Shown one piece after another: positions 1 through 7,542 of a stretch of 31,210 bases of DNA. The position numbers and the translations under genes are program-made. The stretch's first letter is position 1, and each line of letters begins with the position of its first letter. The notes under the pieces are model-generated. The model saw nothing but the letters and a program-made list of their open reading frames with translations, searched no databases and was not told the origin of the DNA. This DNA comes from VHBM01 sp052386635 (GTDB taxonomy: Archaea > Thermoproteota > Nitrososphaeria > Nitrososphaerales > Nitrosopumilaceae): NCBI GenBank assembly GCA_052386635.1, contig JBQTJY010000119.1, positions 1 through 31,210 of the forward strand, written 5' to 3'.

Positions 1-920
1 CTTTGTTTTCCTTCTCTTAGAATACTTTCAGTTTCTTCTCTTACTTGACGAGAAAGAGAACCATGATGTAATTCAATATTTATTGTGGACTTTTCCTTTA
101 AAATTGAAGCAAGGAATTCTGCTTCTCCTCGTGTATTTGTAAATAGGAGCACTGGTGAATTTAGATCCAGTTTTGCAATATATTCAATAATTGAATCTGC
201 AACATCAGAAATTGTTCCATCGATGTATTTTATTTCCACATCATACTTTCTAATTGATGTGTCTTTGACGATTTTACATTTCCTTTTTGTTCCTGCTACA
301 AACTTTGCTGTTTCTTCAATATTTCCTATTGTAGCTGATAAACCAATTCTCGTAATGTCTGATTTTGAGTTTAGCTGAAGTCGTTCAAGACTAAGTGAAA
401 GTTGAGCACCTCGCTCATTAGATAATAGTTCATGGACTTCATCAATTATAACCCATTCTAGCTCAGATAATGCGTCTAGCATTTTTTTTTGTGTTAGTAA
501 GATTACAAGAGTTTCTGGAGTAGTGATTAGTACATCAGGTGGAACATTTGATATTTTTCGTCTAACTGATTGTGTTGTATCACCATGACGGATTTCAATA
601 GTTAAGTCATCATTTTCTGCATATCGAGTTATTCTTCTAAATACATCTCGGTTTAAAGCACGTAATGGAGTAATGTACAGTGCTTTTATCTTCCCAGTTT
701 TCTTTGACTCCTTTATTTCAGTAAATATTGGAATTACGGAACATTCGGTCTTTCCAGAACCTGTTGGTGCAATAACTAATGAATCATGCTTTTGAAAAAT
801 TATTGGTATAGCTTTTTTTTGAATCTCTGTTAGTTGTTTGAAACCTAATGAATGGAATTTATCCAATAAGTATGGATCAAGTAGTTGATTCTTCACTTTG
901 TCTTGTTTTAGCACGCTCAT
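1..920 (-). CDS. lhr: Lhr-like superfamily 2 DNA helicase, 3' end cut by window
   Basis: I translated this by hand from ATG at 920; about 306 codons are present and the reading frame runs off the left edge. Visible SF2 helicase motifs are the P-loop APTGSGKTE (near residue 50), TPLRAL (motif Ia), TTPE (motif Ib), the DEVH box, LSAT (motif III), and then in the second RecA fold LLFTNTR followed by HHGSLS. The DEVH box with NTR and HHGSLS is characteristic of Lhr (large helicase-related) proteins, 3'-5' helicases linked to repair or recombination intermediates. The large C-terminal part of Lhr lies outside the window. An in-frame TAG nine codons upstream makes ATG 920 the likely start. The start overlaps a tiny ORF (877-996) in another frame, and the two are probably co-transcribed. 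Confidence 0.85.
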   Translation of the reverse strand, partial: MSVLKQDKVKNQLLDPYLLDKFHSLGFKQLTEIQKKAIPIIFQKHDSLVIAPTGSGKTECSVIPIFTEIKESKKTGKIKALYITPLRALNRDVFRRITRYAENDDLTIEIRHGDTTQSVRRKISNVPPDVLITTPETLVILLTQKKMLDALSELEWVIIDEVHELLSNERGAQLSLSLERLQLNSKSDITRIGLSATIGNIEETAKFVAGTKRKCKIVKDTSIRKYDVEIKYIDGTISDVADSIIEYIAKLDLNSPVLLFTNTRGEAEFLASILKEKSTINIELHHGSLSRQVREETESILREGKQ

Positions 921-996
921 AAACCATAACGCCCACTAATCCAAGGGCAAATAGTATTACTGAAATAATTGGAATGGAATCAAAAATTCCTGCCAT
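877..996 (-). CDS. 39-residue single-pass membrane protein overlapping lhr start
   Basis: A small ORF starts at ATG 996 and ends with TGA at 877-879, overlapping the first 44 bases of lhr in a different frame. The protein begins MAGIFDSIPIISVILFALG and has one hydrophobic segment (about residues 7-25) followed by a charged tail (YERAKTRQSEE), which suggests a membrane anchor with a cytoplasmic tail. A TATA-like element on the minus strand (TATTTAAC, 1021-1028) sits about 25 nt upstream of this ATG, so a transcript would start almost exactly at this codon and not at lhr. That placement is the main argument that it is real. I recognise no family. The alternative is a chance ORF inside the lhr leader. 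Confidence 0.5.
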   Translation of the reverse strand: MAGIFDSIPIISVILFALGLVGVMVYERAKTRQSEESTT

Positions 997-1020
997 AATT
1001 AGGTTTATTTATTTTTGACA

Positions 1021-1028
1021 GTTAAATA
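1021..1028 (-). promoter_or_regulatory. TATA-like box for small ORF and lhr
   Basis: The minus strand reads TATTTAAC here, centred about 27 nt before ATG 996. It lies just before the stop codon of the upstream ATPase gene (1032). The spacing fits an archaeal TATA box driving a leaderless mRNA. Confidence 0.5.
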
Positions 1029-1031
1029 GCT

Positions 1032-1685
1032 TTAAGACGTATCGATAAGACCTTTAGCTGTTATGAAGTACGAAAACTCTTGCTTTTGAAGAAATGACGG
1101 TATCACTTCTCCTACATATCTGTTATAGTTTTTTCTAAGCTTAATTTTCATATGTGTAAACATGCTAATAGATTTATCTAGATTTTCTACATCCATGTCA
1201 TCTTTTTTTCGTATCATATTTGTTATAACAATTGGAATGTTATAGTAAAAAGCTGTCATGGATAACTCATGCATGTAATTCATAAACAAGATATTCTTTT
1301 CTAGAAAATTTTTCCCAGAAGAATATTCAAAGGAGAATAAATCAGTTATGTTATCTATTACAATCAATGAAAAGTTTTCGATTTTTATTTTAGAAAGATA
1401 TTGTGTTTGTTCTGATGTATTTGTTATTCTTCCTACTGTGATTTTATCAAGTAAATTAGGATTCATATCTCGAAATTGCATAATTTCAAGCATTCTTTCA
1501 GGTCTAAATTCTCCGGTAGTGTCTTGAAAAAGAATTTTTCTGCCATCCTGTAATGCATTCACACAAATCTGCATAGCAAGTTGTGTTTTCCCAGTTGCAC
1601 TAGCTCCAAAAATATCTAAGACGATTCCTTCTTTAATACCCCCATTAAGAAAGTGATCTAATTTTTTGATGTTAGTGCAAATCAT
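1032..1685 (-). CDS. RadA/RadB-like RecA-superfamily ATPase
   Basis: A 217-residue protein of the RecA/Rad51 fold. Walker A is GASATGKTQ (residues 27-35). The segment DTTGEFRPERM (55-65) matches the Rad51/RadA signature following the second strand, and LIVIDN (107-112) is Walker B. There is no N-terminal helix-hairpin-helix domain, so it is a short RadB-type paralogue and not the main recombinase RadA. Such paralogues are thought to assist or modulate RadA in recombinational repair; the exact role here is inferred. The frame extends to a TTG at 1706, but ATG 1685 is preferred because a TATA-like box at 1709-1716 lies about 27 nt upstream. The DNA-repair neighbour lhr fits this assignment. Confidence 0.75.
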   Translation of the reverse strand: MICTNIKKLDHFLNGGIKEGIVLDIFGASATGKTQLAMQICVNALQDGRKILFQDTTGEFRPERMLEIMQFRDMNPNLLDKITVGRITNTSEQTQYLSKIKIENFSLIVIDNITDLFSFEYSSGKNFLEKNILFMNYMHELSMTAFYYNIPIVITNMIRKKDDMDVENLDKSISMFTHMKIKLRKNYNRYVGEVIPSFLQKQEFSYFITAKGLIDTS

Positions 1686-1708
1686 TGTTTTTATAATAAC
1701 TCTCAAAA

Positions 1709-1716
1709 ATTAAAAG
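1709..1716 (-). promoter_or_regulatory. TATA-like box for RadB-like gene
   Basis: The minus strand reads CTTTTAAT, centred about 27 nt before ATG 1685. It therefore supports that start over the upstream TTG at 1706 and predicts a near-leaderless transcript. Confidence 0.5.
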
Positions 1717-1781
1717 AATTGTAATGAAAATATCTTTAGGCAAGGCTTTTATTCTGGTTATCAACGATGCATGACAAGTGA

Positions 1782-2030
1782 ATGACATTGTCACAGATAA
1801 GTTCTAAGAGACCATTAACTACACTTCAAAAAAGTACGAAAAAAACAGTAACTGTACGATTGAAAAATGAGGTTGAGTATAAAGGAAAAATGGATAACGT
1901 TGATTCTTATATGAATTTGATAATGACTGACGCTGAAGAATTGCAACAAGGAAAAGTTCTTGCAAATTATGGAAGAGTTATCGTTAGAGGAAATAATGTA
2001 TTATTCATAAAATTAGAAAATGAATTGTAA
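1782..2030 (+). CDS. LSm (Sm-like) archaeal RNA-binding protein
   Basis: An 82-residue Sm-fold protein. The Sm1 motif spans about residues 21-52 (TVTVRLKNEVEYKG...MNLIMTDAEE) and the Sm2 motif is GRVIVRGNNVLFI (about 64-76), both close to archaeal LSm consensus. Archaeal LSm proteins form heptameric rings that bind U-rich RNA and associate with RNase P/tRNA processing and small RNAs. A TATA-like CTTTTATT (1746-1753) lies upstream. ATGs at 1769 and 1773 give only very short frames, so ATG 1782 is the start, with a leader of only a few bases. metK follows after 19 bases and is probably co-transcribed. Confidence 0.9.
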   Translation: MTLSQISSKRPLTTLQKSTKKTVTVRLKNEVEYKGKMDNVDSYMNLIMTDAEELQQGKVLANYGRVIVRGNNVLFIKLENEL

Positions 2031-2049
2031 CTAATCATACGTGTTTTAG

Positions 2050-3216
2050 ATGACAAGATCGTATATTTTTACTTCAGAATCTGTAACTGAAGGCCATCCG
2101 GATAAGATATGTGATCAGATTTCTGATGCCTTTTTAGATGAATATTTAAGACAAGATCCTAACTCACGTGTTGCTGTTGAGACAATGACCACAACAGATT
2201 TCGTAGCTGTTGTGGGAGAGGTAACATCAACTGCGAAATTTGACAAGCATGCACAAGAAGAGCTAGTTAGAAAAACAATAAGAGAAATTGGTTATGATAA
2301 TCCAGAATTATTGTTTGATGCAAATTCTTGTGAGATTATGATAAGGTTACATGAACAAAGTCAAAATATTAGTCAGGGGGTTTCTTCTAAAGAAGGAAAA
2401 GATCAGGGTGCGGGTGACCAAGGTCTTATGTTTGGTTATGCAACAAATGAAACACCAGAGCTAATGCCAATGCCTATAATTTTAGCTCATAAATTAACAA
2501 AAAGACTTGCAGAGATAAGAAAAACTTTAGAATTACCATGGGTAAGACCTGATGGAAAATCGCAAGTTTCTGTAGAATATATAGATGGCAAACCAAAAAG
2601 AATTGAAGCTATAGTAATTTCTACTCAACACGCACCAAGTGTATCTAATGACGAAATATCAAGTAAAATAATTGATAAAGTCATAAAGCCAGTTTGTGGA
2701 AGTTTATGGGATGATAAAATAAAAATTCACATCAATCCAACAGGCAAATTTGAAATTGGTGGACCTCACGGTGATTCTGGTTTAACTGGAAGAAAGATAA
2801 TTGTCGATACATATGGTGGCCAAGGAAGACATGGTGGAGGGGCATTTTCAGGTAAAGATCCATCAAAGGTTGACAGATCTGCTTGTTACATGTGTAGATA
2901 CATAGCAAAAAACATAGTTGCTGCAGGGCTTGCTGAAAAGTGTGAAATCCAAGTAGCATATGCAATAGGTGTATCAGAACCGGTTTCTTTAATGGTTAAT
3001 ACTTTTGAAACTGGAAAGATTCCAGAAGAAGATATCGAAAACCTAGTTAGAAAACACTTTGATTTACGGCCATCTGCTATTATAACACACTTGAATCTCA
3101 AGAGACCCATTTACAAAAAAACTGCAACATATGGACATTTTGGCAGAAATGAGCCTGAATTTGAGTGGGAAAAAACTAACAAAGCAGAATTATTAAGACG
3201 CGCTGCTGGATTGTAG
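2050..3216 (+). CDS. metK: S-adenosylmethionine synthetase, bacterial-type MetK
   Basis: 388 residues, the normal bacterial MetK length. It makes SAM from methionine and ATP. Conserved motifs are GHPDK (15-19), GAGDQG (120-125), the phosphate-binding loop GGPHGDSGLTGRK (237-249) and GGGAFSGKDPSKVDRS (262-277). These belong to the bacterial/eukaryotic family, not the divergent archaeal MAT family found in most archaea. It lies 19 bases after the LSm gene. Its last 24 bases overlap the convergent SDR gene on the other strand. SAM is the methyl donor for CbiL, CbiF, CbiD and CbiT encoded elsewhere in this window. Confidence 0.97.
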   Translation: MTRSYIFTSESVTEGHPDKICDQISDAFLDEYLRQDPNSRVAVETMTTTDFVAVVGEVTSTAKFDKHAQEELVRKTIREIGYDNPELLFDANSCEIMIRLHEQSQNISQGVSSKEGKDQGAGDQGLMFGYATNETPELMPMPIILAHKLTKRLAEIRKTLELPWVRPDGKSQVSVEYIDGKPKRIEAIVISTQHAPSVSNDEISSKIIDKVIKPVCGSLWDDKIKIHINPTGKFEIGGPHGDSGLTGRKIIVDTYGGQGRHGGGAFSGKDPSKVDRSACYMCRYIAKNIVAAGLAEKCEIQVAYAIGVSEPVSLMVNTFETGKIPEEDIENLVRKHFDLRPSAIITHLNLKRPIYKKTATYGHFGRNEPEFEWEKTNKAELLRRAAGL

Positions 3217-4068
3217 TACTTCTAGATATGTTTTAAATTTCATTTTAGCTAGTTTTTGCAATTTTTCATGATTTCCTATAAAATCCCCTACAAGTATATT
3301 CAAATCTTCTACTCCAAAAACACTTTTTTGGTTATGTAATGCGTTATAGTATGCATTTTCAAGCTTAATTTTTTTAATTCTTACTGATTTTTTGTTTTTG
3401 AAAATTTTAACATATTTTTCAAAAGTTACTGTTTGAGGTCCAACTAAATCAATAACTTTATTCAAAAATTTTTTAGAAATTAATGTTTTGTAGATTACCT
3501 CAGCAACATCATTTACAGATATAGGTTGTAGATGATATGCACCAGAACCAGGAATGATAATAGTTCCATTTTTAATTTGTCTGGTAAGAGATAATGAAAG
3601 TGGATCGTTTTTATCTATTATGTACGATGCTCTAAGTATTGTATAGTTCAGCCCTGAATTAATAATCAGTTGTTCAGCCTTGTATTTTGAAATAAAATAT
3701 GTAGATGTAGTATTTTTTGAAACACCTAACCCACTGATGAAAATAAATTTTTTAATTTTCGCCTTTTTACAAAGCGTTATTGCATTTTGTGTTAAACCAA
3801 CATTAACATATTCATAATTTGTAGTAGTATTTTGTTTTCCTGTTCCAATTAGATGAATAAACGCATGGCATTTGTTTAGTTTCGAGATAGAGATGTTTTT
3901 AGATAGATCAAGAGAAATAATTTTAGTTTCAAGTTTATAGTTTTGGTAATTCCGTCGTGCGATAGAAACTAAGTTTACTCCTTTTTTATAGAGTAGCCTT
4001 CTAAGATTTTTTCCTACAAATCCATTGGCACCGCTAATGGCGACACATAATTCATTTGGTTTTTCCAC
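3193..4068 (-). CDS. NAD(P)-binding extended SDR, NDUFA9/epimerase-like
   Basis: A 291-residue Rossmann protein. The N-terminal nucleotide-binding motif is SGANGFVG (residues 12-19) and a YFISK sequence gives the YxxxK pair of extended short-chain dehydrogenases. The overall pattern (HLIGTG, LRASYI, VNDVAEV) resembles the atypical SDR group with complex I NDUFA9-like and NmrA/epimerase-like proteins. The substrate cannot be inferred. The start is GTG 4068, because no in-frame ATG lies nearby and the TATA-like TTTAAAAT at 4090-4098 falls 25 nt upstream, implying a leaderless mRNA. It is convergent with metK, sharing 24 bases at the 3' ends, and divergent from the J-protein gene. Confidence 0.75.
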   Translation of the reverse strand: MEKPNELCVAISGANGFVGKNLRRLLYKKGVNLVSIARRNYQNYKLETKIISLDLSKNISISKLNKCHAFIHLIGTGKQNTTTNYEYVNVGLTQNAITLCKKAKIKKFIFISGLGVSKNTTSTYFISKYKAEQLIINSGLNYTILRASYIIDKNDPLSLSLTRQIKNGTIIIPGSGAYHLQPISVNDVAEVIYKTLISKKFLNKVIDLVGPQTVTFEKYVKIFKNKKSVRIKKIKLENAYYNALHNQKSVFGVEDLNILVGDFIGNHEKLQKLAKMKFKTYLEVLQSSSAS

Positions 4069-4089
4069 GAAAGTTATCTATAACTTTTA

Positions 4090-4098
4090 ATTTTAAAG
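4090..4098. promoter_or_regulatory. Symmetric TATA box serving two divergent genes
   Basis: ATTTTAAAG sits within the nearly palindromic stretch AACTTTTAATTTTAAAGTT (4082-4100). It is centred about 25 nt before GTG 4068 on the minus strand and about 23-25 nt before ATG 4117 on the plus strand. Both genes would be leaderless from one element. Confidence 0.5.
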
Positions 4099-4116
4099 TT
4101 ATTATTCTAAAGTTAA

Positions 4117-4566
4117 ATGATAGATACTTCTTCTTGTTATAAAATACTTGGTTTACAAGATACTGCCTCGCTAAATGAAATTAAGCATGCGTACAGAACA
4201 TTATCATTGAAATATCATCCAGATAAAAACAAGAATGATACTAGTGCTTCACAAAAATTCAAAGAAATAACAGAAGCCTATCAATTCCTTAAATTAGCTC
4301 AAAAACAAAAGAATCAAAAGTCTAATAAAAATATGGAATCAGCTCATACAGAGTTTTGGAATTATTATGATAAAAAAATGAATCATGAATTTTATTTTCG
4401 TCAACAAAATTTTTCAGAATTTATACACGGTTTTAGAAAAAACATACAAGAATCTGTATCACACAATCAAGAAAAACCAATATCACAAAGGGTGACTCAC
4501 TTTATACTTTATGGAGGCTTGGCGCTATTGGCAATTTGGATTATTTTGTATGAGGTTTTAAAATAA
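4117..4566 (+). CDS. J-domain protein with C-terminal membrane anchor
   Basis: 149 residues. The N-terminal 65 residues form a DnaJ domain with the catalytic HPD tripeptide (34-36), which stimulates Hsp70 (DnaK) ATPase. No Gly/Phe region, zinc-finger or DnaJ C-terminal substrate domain follows. Instead there is a polar, Gln/Asn/Lys-rich linker and a single hydrophobic helix at about 127-146 (HFILYGGLALLAIWIILYEV) at the extreme C-terminus. This predicts a tail-anchored co-chaperone whose J-domain faces the cytoplasm and recruits DnaK to the membrane. ATG 4117 lies 25 nt after the shared TATA element. The client is unknown. Confidence 0.88.
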   Translation: MIDTSSCYKILGLQDTASLNEIKHAYRTLSLKYHPDKNKNDTSASQKFKEITEAYQFLKLAQKQKNQKSNKNMESAHTEFWNYYDKKMNHEFYFRQQNFSEFIHGFRKNIQESVSHNQEKPISQRVTHFILYGGLALLAIWIILYEVLK

Positions 4567-4576
4567 TCAAAAAGAG

Positions 4577-4582
4577 TTAAAA
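4577..4582 (+). promoter_or_regulatory. TATA-like box for the cbiD-cbiG-cbiX-cbiC operon
   Basis: TTAAAA is centred about 28 nt before ATG 4608. It supports ATG 4608 over the TTG at 4590 that opens the longest frame, and it is the only clear promoter found before the four-gene corrin operon. Confidence 0.45.
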
Positions 4583-4607
4583 CATAAAATTGAAAATTTC
4601 TTCTATA

Positions 4608-5693
4608 ATGTCAGAAAAACCAAAAAATAAGCTAAGGACTGGTTATACGACAGGAACCTGTGCTGCGGCATCATCAAAAGCATGTGTATCAGCGATCATT
4701 AACCAAGAAAAAATAAAATCTGTTAATGTTGACTTGCCAAAAGGAAAGACGATTACAATTATGGTTCAAAGTTGTAAATTTAACAAAACTAGCGCAAAAT
4801 GTTCTGTGATTAAGGATGCTGGAGATGATCCTGATGTCACACATGGTGCAGAAATTTTTGTGGATTTGTCTTTAACATCCAACATACATCAGATCGAAAT
4901 TGATGGGGGGGAAGGAGTTGGCATAGTTACAAAGCCGGGTTTAGGGTTAGAAATTGGGAAAGCTGCAGTAAATCCTACTCCTAAAAAAATGATTATTGAA
5001 AACATAAAAAATGTAGCAAAAGAATTACTTCAAAAAAATGGCATTAGAGTAATTATATCTGTACCAAAAGGAAAAGAGTTAGCTGTCAAAACAGATAATC
5101 CAAGACTTGGTATTGTAGGAGGTATTTCAATTCTTGGTACAAGTGGCATCGTTATACCATATTCAACAGCATCATTTGCTGCATCAATCCGACAAAACTT
5201 GGATGTATCTATTGCAATGGGAAATGATATTGTTGTTCTTACAACTGGTGGTAGGAGTGAAGAATTTTCAAGAAAAATAGTTGATCTTCCGGTTCATTGT
5301 TTTGTTCAGATGGGGGACTTTGCTGCATATGCCATACAACAATGTGTAAAAAAAGGAATAAAGAAAGCATATGTTGCAGGCTTTATAGGAAAGCTTGCAA
5401 AATTAGCAACTGGTGTTAAGCAGACTCATGTCAAAGGCTCAAAGGTAGATACAAATTTTCTAGCAGAGATAGCAACAAAGTGTAATGCCAATAAATCAGT
5501 AGTTAAACAAATACAGAAAGCAAATACAGCACGACATGTACAGGATATAGTAAAAGAGAATCATGTGGAAGAATTCTTTGATAAGCTCTGTTTTGAAGTA
5601 TATAGACAAATGAGAAAGCATTCAGAGAACAAAGTTCCCATTGAAGTGATGCTATTTGATTTTGATGGTAAAGTTTTGGCAAAACATGCTTAA
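4608..5693 (+). CDS. cbiD: Cobalt-precorrin-5B C1-methyltransferase CbiD
   Basis: 361 residues from ATG 4608. The N-terminus LRTGYTTGTCAAASSKA is the hallmark of CbiD, as are GDDPDVTHG, GGEGVGIVTKPGL and LTTGGRSE further on. CbiD adds the SAM-derived methyl group at C1 of the corrin ring in the cobalt-early pathway, after CbiG opens the delta-lactone. It is the first gene of a tight plus-strand operon followed by cbiG, cbiX and cbiC. A longer frame from TTG 4590 is possible but the promoter spacing argues against it. Cytoplasmic. Confidence 0.96.
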   Translation: MSEKPKNKLRTGYTTGTCAAASSKACVSAIINQEKIKSVNVDLPKGKTITIMVQSCKFNKTSAKCSVIKDAGDDPDVTHGAEIFVDLSLTSNIHQIEIDGGEGVGIVTKPGLGLEIGKAAVNPTPKKMIIENIKNVAKELLQKNGIRVIISVPKGKELAVKTDNPRLGIVGGISILGTSGIVIPYSTASFAASIRQNLDVSIAMGNDIVVLTTGGRSEEFSRKIVDLPVHCFVQMGDFAAYAIQQCVKKGIKKAYVAGFIGKLAKLATGVKQTHVKGSKVDTNFLAEIATKCNANKSVVKQIQKANTARHVQDIVKENHVEEFFDKLCFEVYRQMRKHSENKVPIEVMLFDFDGKVLAKHA

Positions 5694-5734
5694 GAGCATT
5701 GGAATTTTATTAAACCAATTTGTAGGTTTGGATT

Positions 5735-6793
5735 ATGGAAAAAGTAGCTGTTCTTGCAATTACAAAAAATGGAGTAAAGATTGGTTTAAAATTAAAGGAT
5801 ATTTTCAATTCATGGAAAATTTACGCGCCGTCAAAATTCTCTAATAATGACAATAACATAGAGTGGTATTCTGATTCAACTACAAGTAAAATTGTTAATC
5901 TCTTTAAGACAAATGATGCTATTGTCTGCATATTTTCATTAGGTGCTGTGATAAGACTTATTTCTCCATATCTTAAGGACAAAAAAACTGATCCTGCAGT
6001 AATTGTAATAGATGACAAAACAAAGTTTGTCATAAGTGTTTTATCTGGTCATTTAGGCGGTGCAAATAAACTTACAGAAGAAATAGCAGAGAAACTTGGA
6101 GCTATACCTGTAGTTACTACAGCGGCTGATGTAAACCAAACCATTGCTGTAGATCTACTAGGTAACGAATTTGGTTGGAAAATAGAAGATGATTCTACTG
6201 TAACAAAAGTTAGTGCACATATGGTTAATGAAGAAAAAATTGGTATTTACCAAGATGCTGGAGAAAAAAAATGGTGGAATAAAGAATTACCACCCAATGT
6301 AACAATTTATTCTACATTAGAAGATCTAAAAAAATCATCATCAAAAGGCTGTTTGTTAATAACTGATAGAGTAATTCAAGAACCAAGCATCCTGCAAGAT
6401 ACTGTAATATACAGACCACTAACCCTCGTTGTTGGTATCGGTTTACATTGGGATACTTCAATGGAGACTATCAGAGAGGGTTTAGATTTTTGCTTAAAGA
6501 AATACAAACTGAGTGAGAAATCTGTAGCTAATTTTGTTACATTAAAGAAAGAGCAAGATGTTCTGGGACTGGTTGAGCTAGGGAAAGAAATGAAAGTACC
6601 AATTGAATATTTTGAAAAAGAAGAGCTGTCTAAAATAACTATACCAAATCCATCTGAAACCGTATTATCGTTTGAAGGAACTCCTAGTGTTTCTGAGGCT
6701 GCTGCAATAAAAGGTTCAGGAGGTAAATTGGTAGTTGAAAAACAGAAATTTCCTCCCAATCTTACAGTAGCTATTGCGAGGATTCCATATTGA
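5735..6793 (+). CDS. cbiG: Cobalt-precorrin-5A hydrolase CbiG
   Basis: 352 residues, with the three CbiG regions in order: N-terminal domain (VAVLAITKNGVKIG, IFSLGAVIRLISP), central region with the signature SGHLGGANKLTEEIA, and C-terminal domain (VVGIGLHWDTSMETI... FVTLKKEQDVLGL... SVSEAAAI). CbiG opens the ring-A acetate delta-lactone of cobalt-precorrin-5A and releases acetaldehyde, enabling ring contraction without oxygen. It therefore marks the anaerobic pathway. It starts 41 bases after cbiD. Its TGA stop overlaps the TTG start of cbiX. No fusion to CbiH, as occurs in some organisms, is present. Confidence 0.95.
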   Translation: MEKVAVLAITKNGVKIGLKLKDIFNSWKIYAPSKFSNNDNNIEWYSDSTTSKIVNLFKTNDAIVCIFSLGAVIRLISPYLKDKKTDPAVIVIDDKTKFVISVLSGHLGGANKLTEEIAEKLGAIPVVTTAADVNQTIAVDLLGNEFGWKIEDDSTVTKVSAHMVNEEKIGIYQDAGEKKWWNKELPPNVTIYSTLEDLKKSSSKGCLLITDRVIQEPSILQDTVIYRPLTLVVGIGLHWDTSMETIREGLDFCLKKYKLSEKSVANFVTLKKEQDVLGLVELGKEMKVPIEYFEKEELSKITIPNPSETVLSFEGTPSVSEAAAIKGSGGKLVVEKQKFPPNLTVAIARIPY

Positions 6794-7542
6794 AGCGTGC
6801 ATTACTACTAATTGATAGAGGTAGTAGAGAAAAAGAAGTCAAAGATGAGCTTGATTTTATATGTAAAAAAGTAAAGGAGAAAGGGGATTATTTCTATGCA
6901 GATTATTGCTTTTTGGAAGTTATTCCACCGTACATAAAAGAGGGTGTAGAAAAATGTCTCACTAGTAAGGTTGATGCCCTTACGATTATTCCATATTTTC
7001 TTTATCCAGGTAAGAAAGTCAAAGCTGCAGTAAATGATGCAATAAAACTTCAATCAAAAACCAATGTAAAATTCATTATCTCAAAACCTATGATCATGCA
7101 TAAAACTATGATAGAATTAGTAGATAGTAGGATCACTACAGCTCTTAAAGAAAACAAAATAAAACTTGCAAAAAAAGAAGTTGATGTTCTAATTATTGGA
7201 CATGGAAGTAAGGATCCAAATGCACATTTAGCAATAAGATACGTAGTAGATGGTTTAATGTCTACATATAGGAATGTTAGTCATTGCTTTTTAGAAATTG
7301 AGGAACCTACTATTGAACAAGGAATTGATAAATGTAAAAATAATAATCCAAAAATTGTAGTAATAGTTTTTTATTTTCTTCATGAAGGTGCTCATGTTAA
7401 AAGAGACATATATGAAGAACTTAATCCTGCTATTAAAAAATCAAATCTAAAAAATGTACTTATCACTAAACATATTGGAATAGATAATAAAATGATCGAT
7501 TTGATTCTAGAGCGAGCTAGGGAAGTTGAAAATGCAAACTGA
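6790..7542 (+). CDS. cbiX: Two-domain sirohydrochlorin cobaltochelatase CbiX
   Basis: 250 residues: two tandem CbiX-type chelatase halves (about 1-125 and 130-250). CbiX inserts Co2+ into sirohydrochlorin, committing it to cobalamin. The C-terminal half keeps both metal-binding histidines: IIGHGSKDPN (near residue 137) and FLHEGAHVKRDI (near 200). In the N-terminal half the equivalent positions read LIDRGSREKE and FLYPGKKVKAAV, so both histidines are replaced (by Arg and Lys). Only the C-terminal half should hold the active site. The start is TTG 6790, overlapping the cbiG stop by three bases, and the end overlaps cbiC, so translation is probably coupled. Confidence 0.88.
   Translation: MKRALLLIDRGSREKEVKDELDFICKKVKEKGDYFYADYCFLEVIPPYIKEGVEKCLTSKVDALTIIPYFLYPGKKVKAAVNDAIKLQSKTNVKFIISKPMIMHKTMIELVDSRITTALKENKIKLAKKEVDVLIIGHGSKDPNAHLAIRYVVDGLMSTYRNVSHCFLEIEEPTIEQGIDKCKNNNPKIVVIVFYFLHEGAHVKRDIYEELNPAIKKSNLKNVLITKHIGIDNKMIDLILERAREVENAN

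Noticed and set aside
85..378. Plus-strand 97-codon ORF
   Set aside because: It lies antisense inside lhr, whose translation shows all helicase motifs; a shadow frame.
4590..4607. Longer CbiD start at TTG 4590
   Set aside because: TATA-like box at 4577-4582 is too close to 4590 and fits ATG 4608; the added residues are not needed by the family.
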